This document shows positions 1 to 10,883 of a stretch of 64,000 nt of DNA, in pieces. Below the pieces are notes generated by a model. That model was not told the DNA's origin. It did not search any database and worked only from the letters and a program-made list of their open reading frames with translations. The DNA comes from Tetragonia tetragonoides (lineage: Eukaryota; Streptophyta; Magnoliopsida; Caryophyllales; Aizoaceae). The stretch is from positions 38,749,501-38,813,500 of the forward strand of contig CM076140.1 in assembly GCA_038025085.1 (NCBI GenBank). Reading direction: 5' to 3'. The position numbers and the translations under genes are program-made. Numbering within the stretch: the first letter of the stretch is position 1; every line of letters starts with the position of its first letter.

Positions 1-682
1 ACAACCCCGTCAGCACAACAAACTGATAAGGGGTGGGGAACATCTCTCCCGCAGGTGTATGGAAAGTATTTGTGGTATCCCAAAACCTCTCCAGCAAACC
101 CCTAGCAATAATCCTAGAATTCCCCTAGTGACATGCAGGGATGACAGTCAGAAACTCGTCAAGACCCGAGCCTAGTACCAAATTCCTGGGCCCCTCCGAA
201 AAGGTCCCCAACATCATAGCCCAATGGGAGGTAGTCCCATGAGCCTGCAGCAAAACTCCGACACCCTAGCCAACAAACAAATTTTCCTCAACAACTCATA
301 TACTACAAATGCAGCTAAAATAATTCCACACAGATTATATACAGCTGACCACCAATCCAGTACAAGTCCCAATTTGTTCGTGTGTCGAAGCACTAACAGT
401 TCGAATTTTCAGCTCAAATATACTGAACAAGAAAAAAAAGAGAGTCAGAAAACATACCAACTCTAAGTTAGACAGATGACTCCGTCTATCCGGCAACAGA
501 ACACCGCGGTTCCAAACTCCAGGCGGGCGCCAGTCCAACCGCCTAAAAGAGTCCTGGTACAGTCGAGCTCCGTCTGCGTGGTTAGTCGGAGGTGCTCTAG
601 TAGAAGCTAACCCGGTGCGGAAAAGGCTCCGGTCATACTCCTCATCACTCATAGGACGCTTTCCTTTGTCTACGGGAGCCAT
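1..682 (-). pseudogene. Antisense spliced ORF of a Tat-lineage retrotransposon, plant-mobile-domain-like
   Basis: Read on the minus strand, an ORF starts at 682 (MAPVDKGKRPMSDEEY...) and runs to about 460. There a GTATGT donor follows codon TTG; a TTTTGCTGCAG acceptor ends at 245, so exon 2 starts at 244 in the same frame. Exon 2 contains HWAMMLGTF and, further on, TPAGEMFPTPYQFVVLTGL, which resembles the plant mobile domain (aminotransferase-like, PMD) pattern of a GEM...L-GL block. One in-frame TAG (plus 125-127) breaks it, and it runs off the window edge. Tat/Ogre-lineage Ty3 elements are known to carry an antisense ORF between pol and the 3' LTR, and this one lies antisense just before a plus-strand polypurine tract and LTR, which fits. 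The domain and intron calls are by eye; protein function is unknown. Confidence 0.6.
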
Positions 683-1382
683 GGGAACACAATGGAGTTT
701 TCTCTCTCTACAAGTGGGAAAATAAAAGTTTCAGAATCGCAAGAAACAAGCACCCATTCAACAATGCAACCCAAAATTCAGCAACTAGGCGGAAAAATAA
801 GCAAGTTCAAGACAAAAACCGAGGAAAACGGTCAAGAATCGACTTACCTCAAGCAAAGTGGAGCACTCAACAATGGGGAAGCTTCGACAATGGCTCTCGA
901 CAATGACTTAACGAAGAAGAAGGATGGCACGCTAAAAAGGAAAAAAAAATCGCTGAAGCCATTTTATTCGGCTCAAGCCCAGCGCGGCCTCACTCCAAGG
1001 CCTAGCAGCGCTGGCCTGGGCCGCTAGAGGCCTTGCAGACCTGCAGCACGGGCCCCATTGCTGACCTACGGCCCCTTTTTCCAGTCCAAAGTTCGTTACT
1101 TCAGTTCATTTGTGGAAAAAATCAGTACCAAGCGCGCGGGAGCTTTATTTTTAGACCTGCAGCACGAGCGGTGTTCTATCCTGCTAACATAACCTTTATT
1201 TTCTCTTGTGTTCACAGAGATGAAATCTTAGCACACTACAAGCGTGTCCTAACTCAGGTTTGTCTTCATATGCATGCATACTGTACACTCTCACACACCA
1301 TGCGCACATCAGCATCCTGCATGTCGCCTTCGGAGTACTTTGATCTTTGCTTTTACTCAAGCTCGATCAAAGTGGGGGCTTC
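683..1382 (+). other. Tat element untranslated region up to the polypurine tract
   Basis: This stretch lies between the start of the antisense ORF and the 3' LTR. It has no convincing coding content; short plus-strand ORFs here look like chance. It ends in a purine-rich tract, AAAGTGGGGGCT, at 1369-1380, the typical polypurine tract of Tat elements, two bases before the LTR. Confidence 0.55.
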
Positions 1383-2690
1383 TGTAGACGCCAAAAAAGC
1401 GCCTTCAGATTTCTCCGCAAAAGCCCGATGATGGAAGGAGTAATTTATAAAATTGGACTGTTATTTTTGCTTTGATAGTTAAGATAAGGTCTCGGGTTTT
1501 TCCTCCAAACACTCCTTCATTCCATTTCATTTAGAAGCCCCGTTCAAGAGCTTTCCAACGACACGTCTCACGCCTTTTTTCGACCCCCGGTCACAAAGTT
1601 GCGATTTTGGGGACGAACCGTCTTTTACCGTCCAAGGGTAAAACGGTCTTTCATATTTTTCGGAATACGAAAATTCCTCCGGAAAATAAAAATAGACTGG
1701 ATGACGTCATTATGACGACATCCAGCTGGCTGCTGAGAGCCGTCAGCGGCCCTGGAATAAGTCCCAGGGCCGCTAGCGGCGCTGACAAGTTTCCCAGGGT
1801 TGCTAGCGGCGCTGACAAGTTTCCTTCGGGCCCGGCTGATTTTTCAGGACCGTCTCGTTTTTCAGCTCAATTTCCGTTGTCCAACCCTACTGCCCCACGC
1901 CTATATAAACAACCCTTCACCCTCAGTTCAAATCACATAGTCTATAGTTGACAACCTCTATTCTCGGGAGTATTGACACCGAGTTTCCCCCTCTTTCTTC
2001 CAAACATGAGATCTATTTTTACTATTCTTGTCAAATATAGCCTACAGTTCAGGTACTAACTCCTGAGGGCTCAAATTAAATTAACTGCGTAATTGTTTAT
2101 TTTTCTAGTAGTCATAATGTAGATATCATGCTAAGTAACGTTTTTATCGCTTCCTAAATATTGTCTGTATAGTCGTTGTGTTGCCCAACTTGCCAAAACG
2201 AGTGCATGTCTAAATAAGGGTCATTAATAAATATTGTGATGCTCGTGATGAACCAATTAATAGTCTAAGTCTAGGTTGTTAATACGGTTTGTGTGGGAAT
2301 CATGTCTTTAAATTATTAAGCAAACTTGAGTTAGTAGAGGCCGTCATAAACGGGCGAGTTGGGTGCCTAACACCTTCCCACCTTGTACTTTCACCCCCGA
2401 ACCCTTTATTCTTGGGTACTCATATGTTGTATATGAGCGAGAGTCTTTCTAAAAACATGATCAGTTCACTTTTCGCGCTATTGGGTTGTCCCTTCGGCTT
2501 GTCCCTTCGGTTTGTCCCTTCGATAAAACGCTGATAGCATATTTGTGACCTCTTTCATGGTTTTTATTCAATTCAAGTCTTTTCAAATGCTTTTCTAACT
2601 CGACGGTTCCTTGAACTTATCTAAACCCCCAGCTTACAAATTTTCTATAAGGACGCACTTCGTGGGCCGTAGAAATCCAGGGTCCTTTCA
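1383..2690 (+). repeat. 3' LTR of a Tat-lineage Ty3/gypsy retrotransposon
   Basis: The LTR starts TGTAGACGCC right after a polypurine tract and ends ...GGTCCTTTCA. The next base begins Copia pol coding sequence, so the right boundary is sharp. A TATA box, CTATATAAAC, lies at 1901-1910. A stretch reading GGGTGCCTAACACCTTCCC near 2360-2380 is of a kind often seen in this lineage. Because a polypurine tract precedes it, this is the 3' LTR of a longer element whose 5' part is left of the window, not a solo LTR. The target-site duplication cannot be checked here. Confidence 0.65.
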
Positions 2691-4198
2691 GTATTGAACC
2701 AAAAAATCACAAAATTGCTTTAGAAGACCCTGACTGGATTTTAGCTATGCAAGATTAACTTATCAATATTATAGATATTTTAGCTATGCAAGATTATAGA
2801 TACAAGTCAGTGATTGGCACAAAATGGGTCTTTAAAAATAAATTAGATGATACTAGAATTATAGTTCGTAATAAAGCCAGATTAGTTGTGAAAGGCTATA
2901 ATCAGCAAGAGGGTATCGATTATGATGAAACTTTTGCTCCTGTAGCCAGAATTGAGGCTATTCGTACTTTATTGTCTTTGTTGCTCACAAAAATTTCATT
3001 CTCTACCAAATGGACGTAAAAACTGTCTTTTTAAATGGGTATCTCAAAGAGGAAGTCTTTGTTGAAGAACCCCCGGGGTTCGAAAATAAAGACTTCCCCA
3101 TCACGTCTATAAATTAGACAAAGCCCTCTATGGCCTAAAACAAGCTCCACGAGCTTGGTACGAGAGACTTTCAAAATTCTTAATAGAAAAGGGCTTTAGA
3201 AGAGGTCAAATTGATAAGACCTTAATTTTGCAAAGCGAAGGTGATGATATTTTAGTTGTACAAATTTATGTAGACGATATTATTTTCGGTGCAACTAACA
3301 CTAAACTCTGTGACAATTTCTCTCAGATAATGCAAGGAGAGTTCAAAATGAGTATGATGGGAATTTGTTTTTTCTTGGATTCCAGGTAAGACAAGATAAG
3401 GATGGAATAAGAATCCATCAACAGAAATACACTAAGGAACTTTTGAAAAAATACAAAATGGAGGAATCTAAGCATTATGACACGCCGGTCCCAACAGCAC
3501 AAAAGCTATATTTGGACGAACACGATATGTCAGTAGATGAAACTGAGTATAGAGGTATAATTGGATCTCTGCTATACTTAACTGCTAGTAGGCCAGATAT
3601 AATGTTCAGTGTATGTTTGTGTGCTCGCTTTCAGTCAAGTCCTCGAGAATCTCACTTGAAAGCGGCCAAACGCATTTTGCTTTATCTAAAAGGAACTCAC
3701 GATATGTGTCTCTTCTACCCAAAATGTGTTAAAAAAGACTTAATTGGCTTCTCTGACTCATATTATACAGGATATTTAGTGGATCGCAAAATCACCTTGG
3801 GAATGGCTAAGAGCATGTCTCATATCGTGGGCTTCGAAGAAACAACGCTTTGTAGCCCTATCAATAGTCGAGGTAGAGTATGTTGCCGCAGCCGCCTGTT
3901 GTGCTCAGATATTAAGGGTAAAACAGCAACTTCATGATTTTAATATTGACTGTGGTTGTGTTCCTATATTCTGTGATAATTACCAGTGCAATCAATATCT
4001 CAAAAAATCCTGTGAGCCACTCTTGAACAAAACATATAGAAATACATCATCACTTTTTTCGTGATAATGTTGAAAAAGGCCTAGTTAAAATGGAGTTTTG
4101 TGCCACTGAAAATCAAATCGCTGATATTTTTACAAAAGCTCTAAGTAGAGAAAGATTTGAAAAAATCAGACTTCACTTGGGCATGATTTGTTTAAATT
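2691..4198 (+). pseudogene. Copia retrotransposon pol: reverse transcriptase and RNase H, broken
   Basis: Translation in shifting frames gives the Copia order. First is an ALEDPDWILAMQ start, then [45 protein letters not shown] and the catalytic YVDDIIFG (about 3268-3291). After these come the SLLYLTASRPDIMF block and an RNase H region ending in IADIFTKAL...LGMICLN with a stop near 4198. The frame is lost near 3000, 3100, 3350 and 3850, and about 18 bases (TTTTAGCTATGCAAGATTA) are repeated at 2738 and 2778. Gag, protease and integrase are missing because the Tat element interrupts the 5' side. Layout downstream (env-like ORF, AAAAAGGGGGAAA tract, TGTTGGGACA LTR) suggests the SIRE/Maximus lineage. 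It is not functional. Confidence 0.85.
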
Positions 4199-4842
4199 AA
4201 TTCGTATCATATCGTGTGGAACCTCGTATGCAATGATGATTGTTTTTTGTGACATGTCTTAGTTAAAATTATTGTAAAGTCACAATTTTGAGTTCCTCTC
4301 TGGAATTTTCATACTAATAAAGGATTCACAAAGGTCTCATGCGATGCTATACTGATTTTGCATTTGTTTGTTTACTGTATCTATTTACTATCATCCTTTT
4401 TTTTTTTTGTTAAAGCGATCTTCTTTCTAAAGGACTAGCATGAGTTAAGCTCAACTTTGTTACCACATTACAAGCCCCGCTAGTCCTTGCCCCTTGAGAT
4501 TAAACACCTACCAAGTCAATCAAGTTGGACTCTACTTTCCCTATGGCATGCAACGACCTATGGATCTAGGCTTTGTATTTTAGTCACCTTGGGATTCCTT
4601 GGGTTGCCGTATGACCATCAAAAGCAAGAGACAAAGGCTGATTTTCTTGGGGAAGCCATGCTCCATTGCATGTTTTGCAAGCGCTGGACTCTCTTGCCAA
4701 AGACAAGACCACTTTCCCTCCTCCTTTCAGACTCTCGGTTATATAAGGGAAGTTGCATGCTCTAGCCTAACCACCCACATCTCATTGTTTTTCCATCGTA
4801 CAAACACCAAAAACCCAAAAAATCCCTCCCACCCGAATCACC
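4199..4842 (+). other. Spacer between Copia pol and the env-like ORF
   Basis: About 640 bases with no credible ORF. The last 100 bases hold a TATA-like element and a C-rich leader running into an ATG in good context (CACCATGGCC). Confidence 0.5.
4740..4746 (+). promoter_or_regulatory. Candidate internal TATA box ahead of the env-like ORF
   Basis: TATATAA lies 97 bases before the ATG at 4843. The intervening leader is rich in A and C with no upstream ATG in the last 70 bases. It looks like a core promoter with a short 5' leader, which would let the downstream ORF be transcribed separately from gag-pol. This is inference from spacing and context only. Confidence 0.35.
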
Positions 4843-4910
4843 ATGGCCATGCGCCAGCTACGAAACCGCTTGGTTGCTCGCGGCTCCTCCCCTCCAGCAA
4901 CCCAAAACGA
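4843..4910 (+). pseudogene. N-terminal part of the env-like ORF, cut by the CACTA insertion
   Basis: The ORF opens MAMRQLRNRLVARGSS at an ATG in CACCATGGCC context and is cut at codon 23 by the CACTA element. The reading frame resumes at 21783 after removal of the element and one copy of its CGA duplication, in the same frame as the ORF that carries on to 22446. A basic, Arg-rich start of this kind is common at the N terminus of proteins encoded downstream of pol in SIRE-type Copia elements. Confidence 0.55.
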
Positions 4911-5271
4911 CACCACAACAAATTTTGTAATAGAAGACGCTTTTTTCTCCACACTTGTCAAAGCATCTCCTGGCTTGAGAAAAACACGGATGTTTGTCAC
5001 GCTTTTGCGTGTGAAAAATAATTTCGGCCATTCTGCCACGCTTTGGGCCGTGGTGGTTTGCTTTTCAGTGGGGCGGGCTCACGAAAACATTAAATTTCAT
5101 GTGTTGTACTACCAAAATCCACATTAGCGCTTAGTTATATTGCAAAACAAATTTCATATAGGCGCCTGTCGAAATAAAGAGGAAAATAAAAGTGATAATT
5201 CCTTTTGAACTAATCACGCGTCTCTCTTTCTCCTTAGGGTTCCTTTTCACCTCCTAATTCGCTCCCAATTC

Positions 5272-7896
5272 TGTGATACCCAAATATTTTCTATAATTAT
5301 TATATTGATTTATAAATGATTTACAAATAGTTTCGAAGATTAAATCGTATATTCATTTAAGGATTCTATTTATTCAATTAAAGCCATAATAATATAAATT
5401 ATTATTATGGGACTTTCATAAATTGCATTTATTAATTTTCAGAAGTTTAATTAAAATGTTTTATATATCAATAAGAATTATTCATATAGTTTTAATTAGT
5501 TTAATTTGTTGTTTAAATCAGAAAATTATTCAATTAATTCCTAAACCTAATAGTATTTGATTAAGGAAAAGGTGAGACAGTTGATCAGTTTTGCAAACTA
5601 AGCCAAAACCCTCAAGCACTCTCTCTCCTCTCTCTCACCATCCTCTCTCTCTCTCTCTTCTCTCTCCCTCACCGGTTCTCTCTCCTCTCACCTCTCCTCC
5701 AGCGGCCCTTGCCACCGCCGACCACCAGCGAGCCTCCCTCACCGACAGTAAGCCGTTCGTTCTCTCTCTCTCTTTCTCTTTCTTTTTCCTCTCTCTTCGC
5801 GTCTCCCCTCCCCTTCGCGGTTGCAGTCGCGGACGGTCGCGACCGTCGCCAGGCCATCGCCTTGAAGGCGGTCGTCGACCGCCAGGTCGCGAAGGGCCTG
5901 GCCCCGTCTCCACCCGTCTTCTCTCTCCTTCTCTCCCGTTCGTTCTCTCCCTCTCTCTCTCCGCAAACTCTCTCTTTCTCTCTCCTCTCTTCGCCGGAGC
6001 ACCGGCGACCACACCACCGGTCATGGTGGCCAGTGGGTGGTGGTGGTGGTGATGGGTCAGGTTATGGGTCCCATGCATGGTTACCCGTGACCTAGACCTA
6101 GTTTTGAAGTTAGGGTTTCGTTTTTATATTTTTCGTAATTATTAATTCGATTTTCAGTATTTTCGATTTAATGTTTTTTATTTTTCTGCACTCATTCGGA
6201 ATGGGAATTTGGATTTTCAAAAGCCTAGATTGGTTAAAATAAATCAAGGAATTTAATAAAAATATTATATTGAGATTTCTTTACTTTTTTTATTTTCGTA
6301 TTTAATTAATACTGATGCGATAATTGTTTTTAATTAAGACCTAACGAGCAAGGGTGATTATTGTCGATTGGTTGGAGCATACTTACTGTTGGTAGTGTAT
6401 TACTGGTAAGCGCTCATGCGTACCTTCTTCCAAAGCCCCATCAAAACTATTTTGATGTGTTATGTGCTAATTGGGAATTTGTTGTGAATTTAATATGCAA
6501 AGCATGATTAAATTATATCGTCGTTATTATGAAGTTATTAAGCATGATTCACTGCTGTAAATATGAGTTATAATTATCATGTTGATGTTAGCATGTTTGG
6601 GAACTAATTAGTCCATATGATGATTATTGGACAATTGTTGAATAGCGAATTATTAATATTATTATGCTATTAATTATATGCTAATTGGTATGGCTATTAT
6701 TGAGTGCTAGTGAGCACCTATATATTATCGTTTAATGTCTTTGGTGATTTGTGAATTTTTGGATATCATATTACCCTGTCGAAGTGCTGCCGAAACTGTG
6801 CTAGACATTACTTGTCATCATTATTGAATTATCGTCGTTATTGAATTAAAGCATGTTTAATTCTCATCGTATTGAATTATCATTATCGTTGTTATTTGCT
6901 ATTCATTGTCAAGACCATGAAATGAATTAGTAAATCGTGGTCTCGTCGTACCACTTATGTCAACCAATGCAAATTATGTGAATTGAATTAAATGAGAGTA
7001 AGACTCCTAATGGATCCCTAGGAGTAGTCAAGCAATCGGGATTGCACCTAATGGTGTAGTTCAAGGGATGAGTGATTCCCAAGTTACTTATGGACACCTT
7101 GTAGTGTGTGTGGGACGGATCATTCCCCATTTAATAAGTCCTCTAGGCTCGTGTAATTGTATTAGAGGTAGTGTGCACACTAGAGTCATTAAGTCCATGG
7201 CGTGATTGTATCTTCGATGAACAGTATGGGTAATCGATGTTCTATTCGCTCTCTTACATCTCTCTAATCAAGACGGATTGTCTATGTCGTATTTCGTGTG
7301 ATCACTATACAAGAATTTCAAATGAAAAAATGTCATTGTGCGTATGCTTGATTATATGCTTATGTGCGTATGCAAATGAATTTCAATGATTCTTCTAAAA
7401 CCTCATGTAAGGTTTGCGAAATGTTTTTACTGGGTACGGATGACGTTTATACAGTTTATCTGATTTTTGTTTCTCCTTTGTTTCTTTTCTTTTCTTCTGT
7501 ATTTTGTTTCCGTCACGGAAACCAAAGTGCAGGTTTAGTTGATTGAGGACGTACAACATGGAAGGTAGAGTTGGCGTCGGTTTTTAGAACTGTTTCTGTT
7601 CACTTTAGATCGTTGGGATTTTTATTGGATTTCGCCCTTTGAAGGCAAGTTGTAATAAATTTGGTTTAATGGGTTTTAGCTCACTATATAGACAACTCTG
7701 ATAATAACTATTTAGTTTGTTTACTTCTTTAGTAAGCTCCTTTTGATGCCTAGTCTTTCTTTCTGCTTAGCATTTATTCCTTAGTGATAAATATTGCAGT
7801 AACTGCCCTTGGGTTTGGGACGGTTCAGCGGTGTCGAGTCGCGCACAGCGACATTGATAGTTTCCTCGAAATCGTTGCGAATTCGGGGGTGTTACA
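5272..7896 (+). repeat. 5' LTR of the plus-strand Tekay-like element
   Basis: This 2.6-kb LTR matches 14509-16920 closely along its length. Compared with the 3' copy it holds about 250 extra bases around 6445-6700 but lacks about 26 bases near 5560, including the TATA box. A CT-rich tract (about 5615-5990) and a GGTGGTGGTGGT patch follow the promoter region; ORFs on both strands there are low-complexity artefacts. Confidence 0.9.
5615..5990 (+). repeat. CT-rich low-complexity tract in the LTR leader
   Basis: Runs of TCTC alternate with GC-rich segments such as GCGGACGGTCGCGACCGTCGC, an imperfect palindrome. The same tract recurs at 14880-15240 in the 3' LTR. It lies just downstream of the expected transcription start and so would be part of the RNA leader, as in plant promoters with Y patches. 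Confidence 0.6.
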
Positions 7897-7898
7897 AA

Positions 7899-7914
7899 TG
7901 GTAACAAAGCCCTA
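7899..7914 (+). other. Primer-binding site, decayed initiator-Met type
   Basis: TGGTAACAAAGCC two bases after the LTR resembles the usual TGGTATCAGAGC complementary to initiator-methionine tRNA, with a few substitutions. The minus-strand element in this window has the unaltered version. Confidence 0.65.
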
Positions 7915-8089
7915 GGTTTAAAAAGGTTGCTTAAGATTAATTAATGAATTAATAAAGATTAGTTTCATTTTGGGGAAAATAAAATATAATTAAAGCCGTT
8001 GAGCGTAGTAGTCCTAGAAGATAGGAAATATTTGAAATCACTTTGCTTGTGATTTATAATGTCCTCATTGTTTGATTGTCTACCTGTAG

Positions 8090-9028
8090 ATGGTAAGGAC
8101 AAGAAAGACTGCGCGAATGACGACCGCACACCAAAGGGTACGCGCCCTAGCCCATCGTGCACCATCTGCAGAATATGTAGCTTCATCAGATAGTGAGTCG
8201 ACAGGAAACAACGCGAACGTAAGCGGCGAATCCGCGCAAGACCGCGCCGCGCACGCGATTGCCACACCCGACTAGGCCGCACGCCCCGCGCCAATTCCTG
8301 CGCCTATAGCCTCGCCTATACCTGCCCCAGTTGCCGCACCTGCTGCATGCGTGGAGGAAGAGGAATATCCCTCCGAACATACAGCGCCGGAAGAGCATGA
8401 TGACATGCCGGAATTGGAAGATACTAGTGCCGAGAGCGATAACAACATCGCGCCTACTCCTGCACCTATTGCTGCACCTACTTCTGCTGCAACTTGGTCT
8501 CCTCCTGTGGAGCCGTTCTTTGCTACTGATGCTGAGCTGGAGGATATACGTATCTATATACGACGTGCTTACACTACGATCGAGCATTATCAGTACGAGA
8601 ATCGCTCGAGTCTACATGAAGGCTTATGGGTAGAGCTACTGCTAGCTGGTCTGCCTAACATCCATCCTTGGATGGGACTCAAGGAGAAGTACGACGACGT
8701 AGTCTCCAAGAGCGGTCACTTGCACGAGAAGAAGTACGGAGAAGGTACGAGATGGTCTCTTTGCTTTAGAGGCGTCGCAGCTGAGTTATGCCTATCCGAG
8801 TTCGAGTGGAAGGTGAACCACGTGCTAGTGCCTGCGCCGAAAGGTATGTGCGAGTACTGGTGGACCAAGAAGCGCAAGCATGCAGATGATTTTAGGAAGC
8901 GTTTCATGCCCCAGAAATTCGGTGGATATGTTTATCCATACACGCCCTGCAAGGAGGTGAAGCCTAGGAGAAAGGACGATCATGACGAGTCCCCTAGCGC
9001 GAAGAAGATGTGTGCTAGTGTCAAGTAG
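8090..9028 (+). pseudogene. Extra ORF upstream of gag, product not recognised
   Basis: One frame runs from ATG 8090 (MVRTRKTARMTTAH...) to a stop at 9028, 312 residues, with one in-frame TAG at 8273-8275. The first third is Ser/Thr/Ala rich, followed by a Pro-Ala repeat (PAPIPAPIASPIPAP) and an acidic stretch. From about residue 140 the sequence is more ordered, with ELEDIRIYIRRAYTTIEHY, an LPNIHPWMGLKEKYDD block, a WSLCFRGVAAELCLSEFEWKV block, and a basic tail with EYWWTKKRKHADDFRKRF. I recognise no domain. Its place, between the primer site and gag, is that of the extra ORF1 in some Ty3 elements. The lack of other lesions over 900 bases, in an element whose gag-pol is badly broken, is notable. 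Confidence 0.55.
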
Positions 9029-9724
9029 AACTAGATTATTGCCTTATTAGTTTTACTTGAGTTTTATTGAACTTTAGCTATTGTGATGGCCCTGCGTGGT
9101 CAATTTTGATGTTGGTGTAGTTGCATAGGCAACAAATACTTATGACTACTATCTACTTGCAATTTGTCTCATTGCAAGACTATTTCATTTGATTATATGA
9201 TATCGTTGAGAATTTGTTCTATATGATCGTTTTATCACATAATTGCATGGTTGACTCATAGCTTCATAATGCTATCTCGCATTGCCTAGACATGATGGGA
9301 AATCCATGTCGGAGTTATGGCGAAATTTTCATTGAGCATCATCATATCAATTTTGAGTCAAAGGCTAAGCATGTATTGTATGCAATCAAATATCATTGTT
9401 TATTGCCCTACTAAAATAGTATGAAGCCTCGATGTGTGAATTGTGAATGTCATTGCTTATCAATCGTGTGAGACCAATGTGTCTACTTTGTTATTGCATA
9501 TTGAACTATTATGCATGGGATCTGAGAACATTCAAAGCAAGTATGTTGCTTAGACCTACAATGTAAGGTCGATCATTGAAACTTATATGCTATTTGCTAA
9601 ATGTCAAGAGATTGGTTTCAATTATAACCTATATCTCTCAATTAGACCTCAATCTGGGTCGAATGTGCCAATTTTGGTGAAATGGTGATCAATCATTGCT
9701 CTTTTATGTCTCAGATTTGTTATA
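9029..9724 (+). other. Non-coding spacer between the extra ORF and gag
   Basis: About 700 AT-rich bases without a usable ORF or recognisable signal. Confidence 0.5.
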
Positions 9725-10857
9725 ATGGCAACCAACAACCGACTCGCGAGACTAGAAGTAAGTCTTACCAACGTGGTCGAGCACATCACGCGCCAGCTAG
9801 AGCGCCAAGAGCAAGATCACAACACGCAGAACCCTGAAACGCGCAACTTTAGGGATTTCAATGCACTCAAACCTCCGACATTTGAGGGTGGCTCTGAGCC
9901 CACCAAGTTGGAGAATTGGATAATAGAGCTCGAGAAGTTGTTTAGGGCGACTAATCGGCCCAACAAGATGAAGGTCAAAACACTACGTACTACTTGAAGG
10001 GTGAGGCTAAGAAGTGGTGGAGCAATGTGGGCACTGATCTACTCACCATTGAAGAATATGGGTGGACCGAGTTCAAAGAGTCTATTCGTGAACGGTTCTA
10101 TCCAAGAGCTGTCCGTCGCCAGAAGCAATGGAAATTCGAGAACATCTATCAAGGAAAGGTATTTGTGGCTGAGTATGCAACAAAGTTCAACGAGCTTGCT
10201 GCTTTTGCACCTAACTTGGTGACGACCGAAGCTGAAAGGGTCGAGAGGTTCGAAGATGGCCTGAAGTGGGATATTCAGCGTTATGTTATGGGAAACTCGC
10301 TGACGTTCCAAGGATCTTACGAGAAAGCCTTGAACCAAGAGCGTGTTGTGGATCGTTGTGATTCGTTGCTCGGAAAGCATAAACGTGACGAAGGGAATTC
10401 TTCCCAGTCAGGTGGCGCAGATAAGAGGCCAAGGCCAAACAACGGCAATCACAACAACCAAGGTGGTCAGAACCACAACGGGAACAGGAATCGTGACTCG
10501 AATAGTCATAGAGCTACGATCTTAGCTAGGAGGAATACGCCTTGTAGTCGCTGCAACAAGACGCATCCTGGTAAGAACTGTCGTGGCGATGTACTTCAAT
10601 GCTACGAGTGCAACAAGCCTGGTCACAAAGCTTCTGAATGCTGGAGTCGTGGAAGGAACGACAATGGTCAGAACCACGATAACAACTACAATCGTGGTGG
10701 AAATGGAAATGCTAATCGTGGAAATGGTGGTAACTACCGTGGAAATGGGGGTTACAACAACAACCGCAACAATACTGCTGCTTCTGCTGCGAATAATCAA
10801 GCACTACTTCCTGCACCTGCCAACCCCTTACAGAACAACAACAACAATAGGGGGTGA
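9725..10857 (+). pseudogene. Retrotransposon gag polyprotein with CCHC zinc knuckle
   Basis: MATNNRLARLEVSLTNVVEH starts at ATG 9725. The retrotrans-gag core follows (FEGGSEPTKLENWIIELEKLF, then KGEAKKWWSNV and IRERFYPRAVRRQKQ), and then an Asn/Gly-rich tail with two cysteine clusters, CSRCNKTHPGKNC and the CCHC knuckle CYECNKPGHKASEC. A one-base frameshift near 9985 splits it in two, and a second near 10850 plus TAA at 10881-10883 separate it from the protease. In relatives gag and pol are one ORF. It would form the capsid and bind the RNA genome in the cytoplasm; this copy is broken. Confidence 0.85.
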
Positions 10858-10883
10858 ATGGAAGGGTTTATGTGCTGAACTAA

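Noticed and set aside
692..1431. Two plus-strand ORFs of 111 and 132 codons in the Tat element
   Set aside because: No domain, Lys/Ser-rich or mixed composition, and they sit in the untranslated zone before the polypurine tract.
5591..6095. Overlapping ORFs of 80-150 codons on both strands in the LTR, Ser/Leu/Pro rich or Arg/Glu rich
   Set aside because: They are products of CT-rich low-complexity DNA and reappear, altered, in the other LTR (14872-15337).
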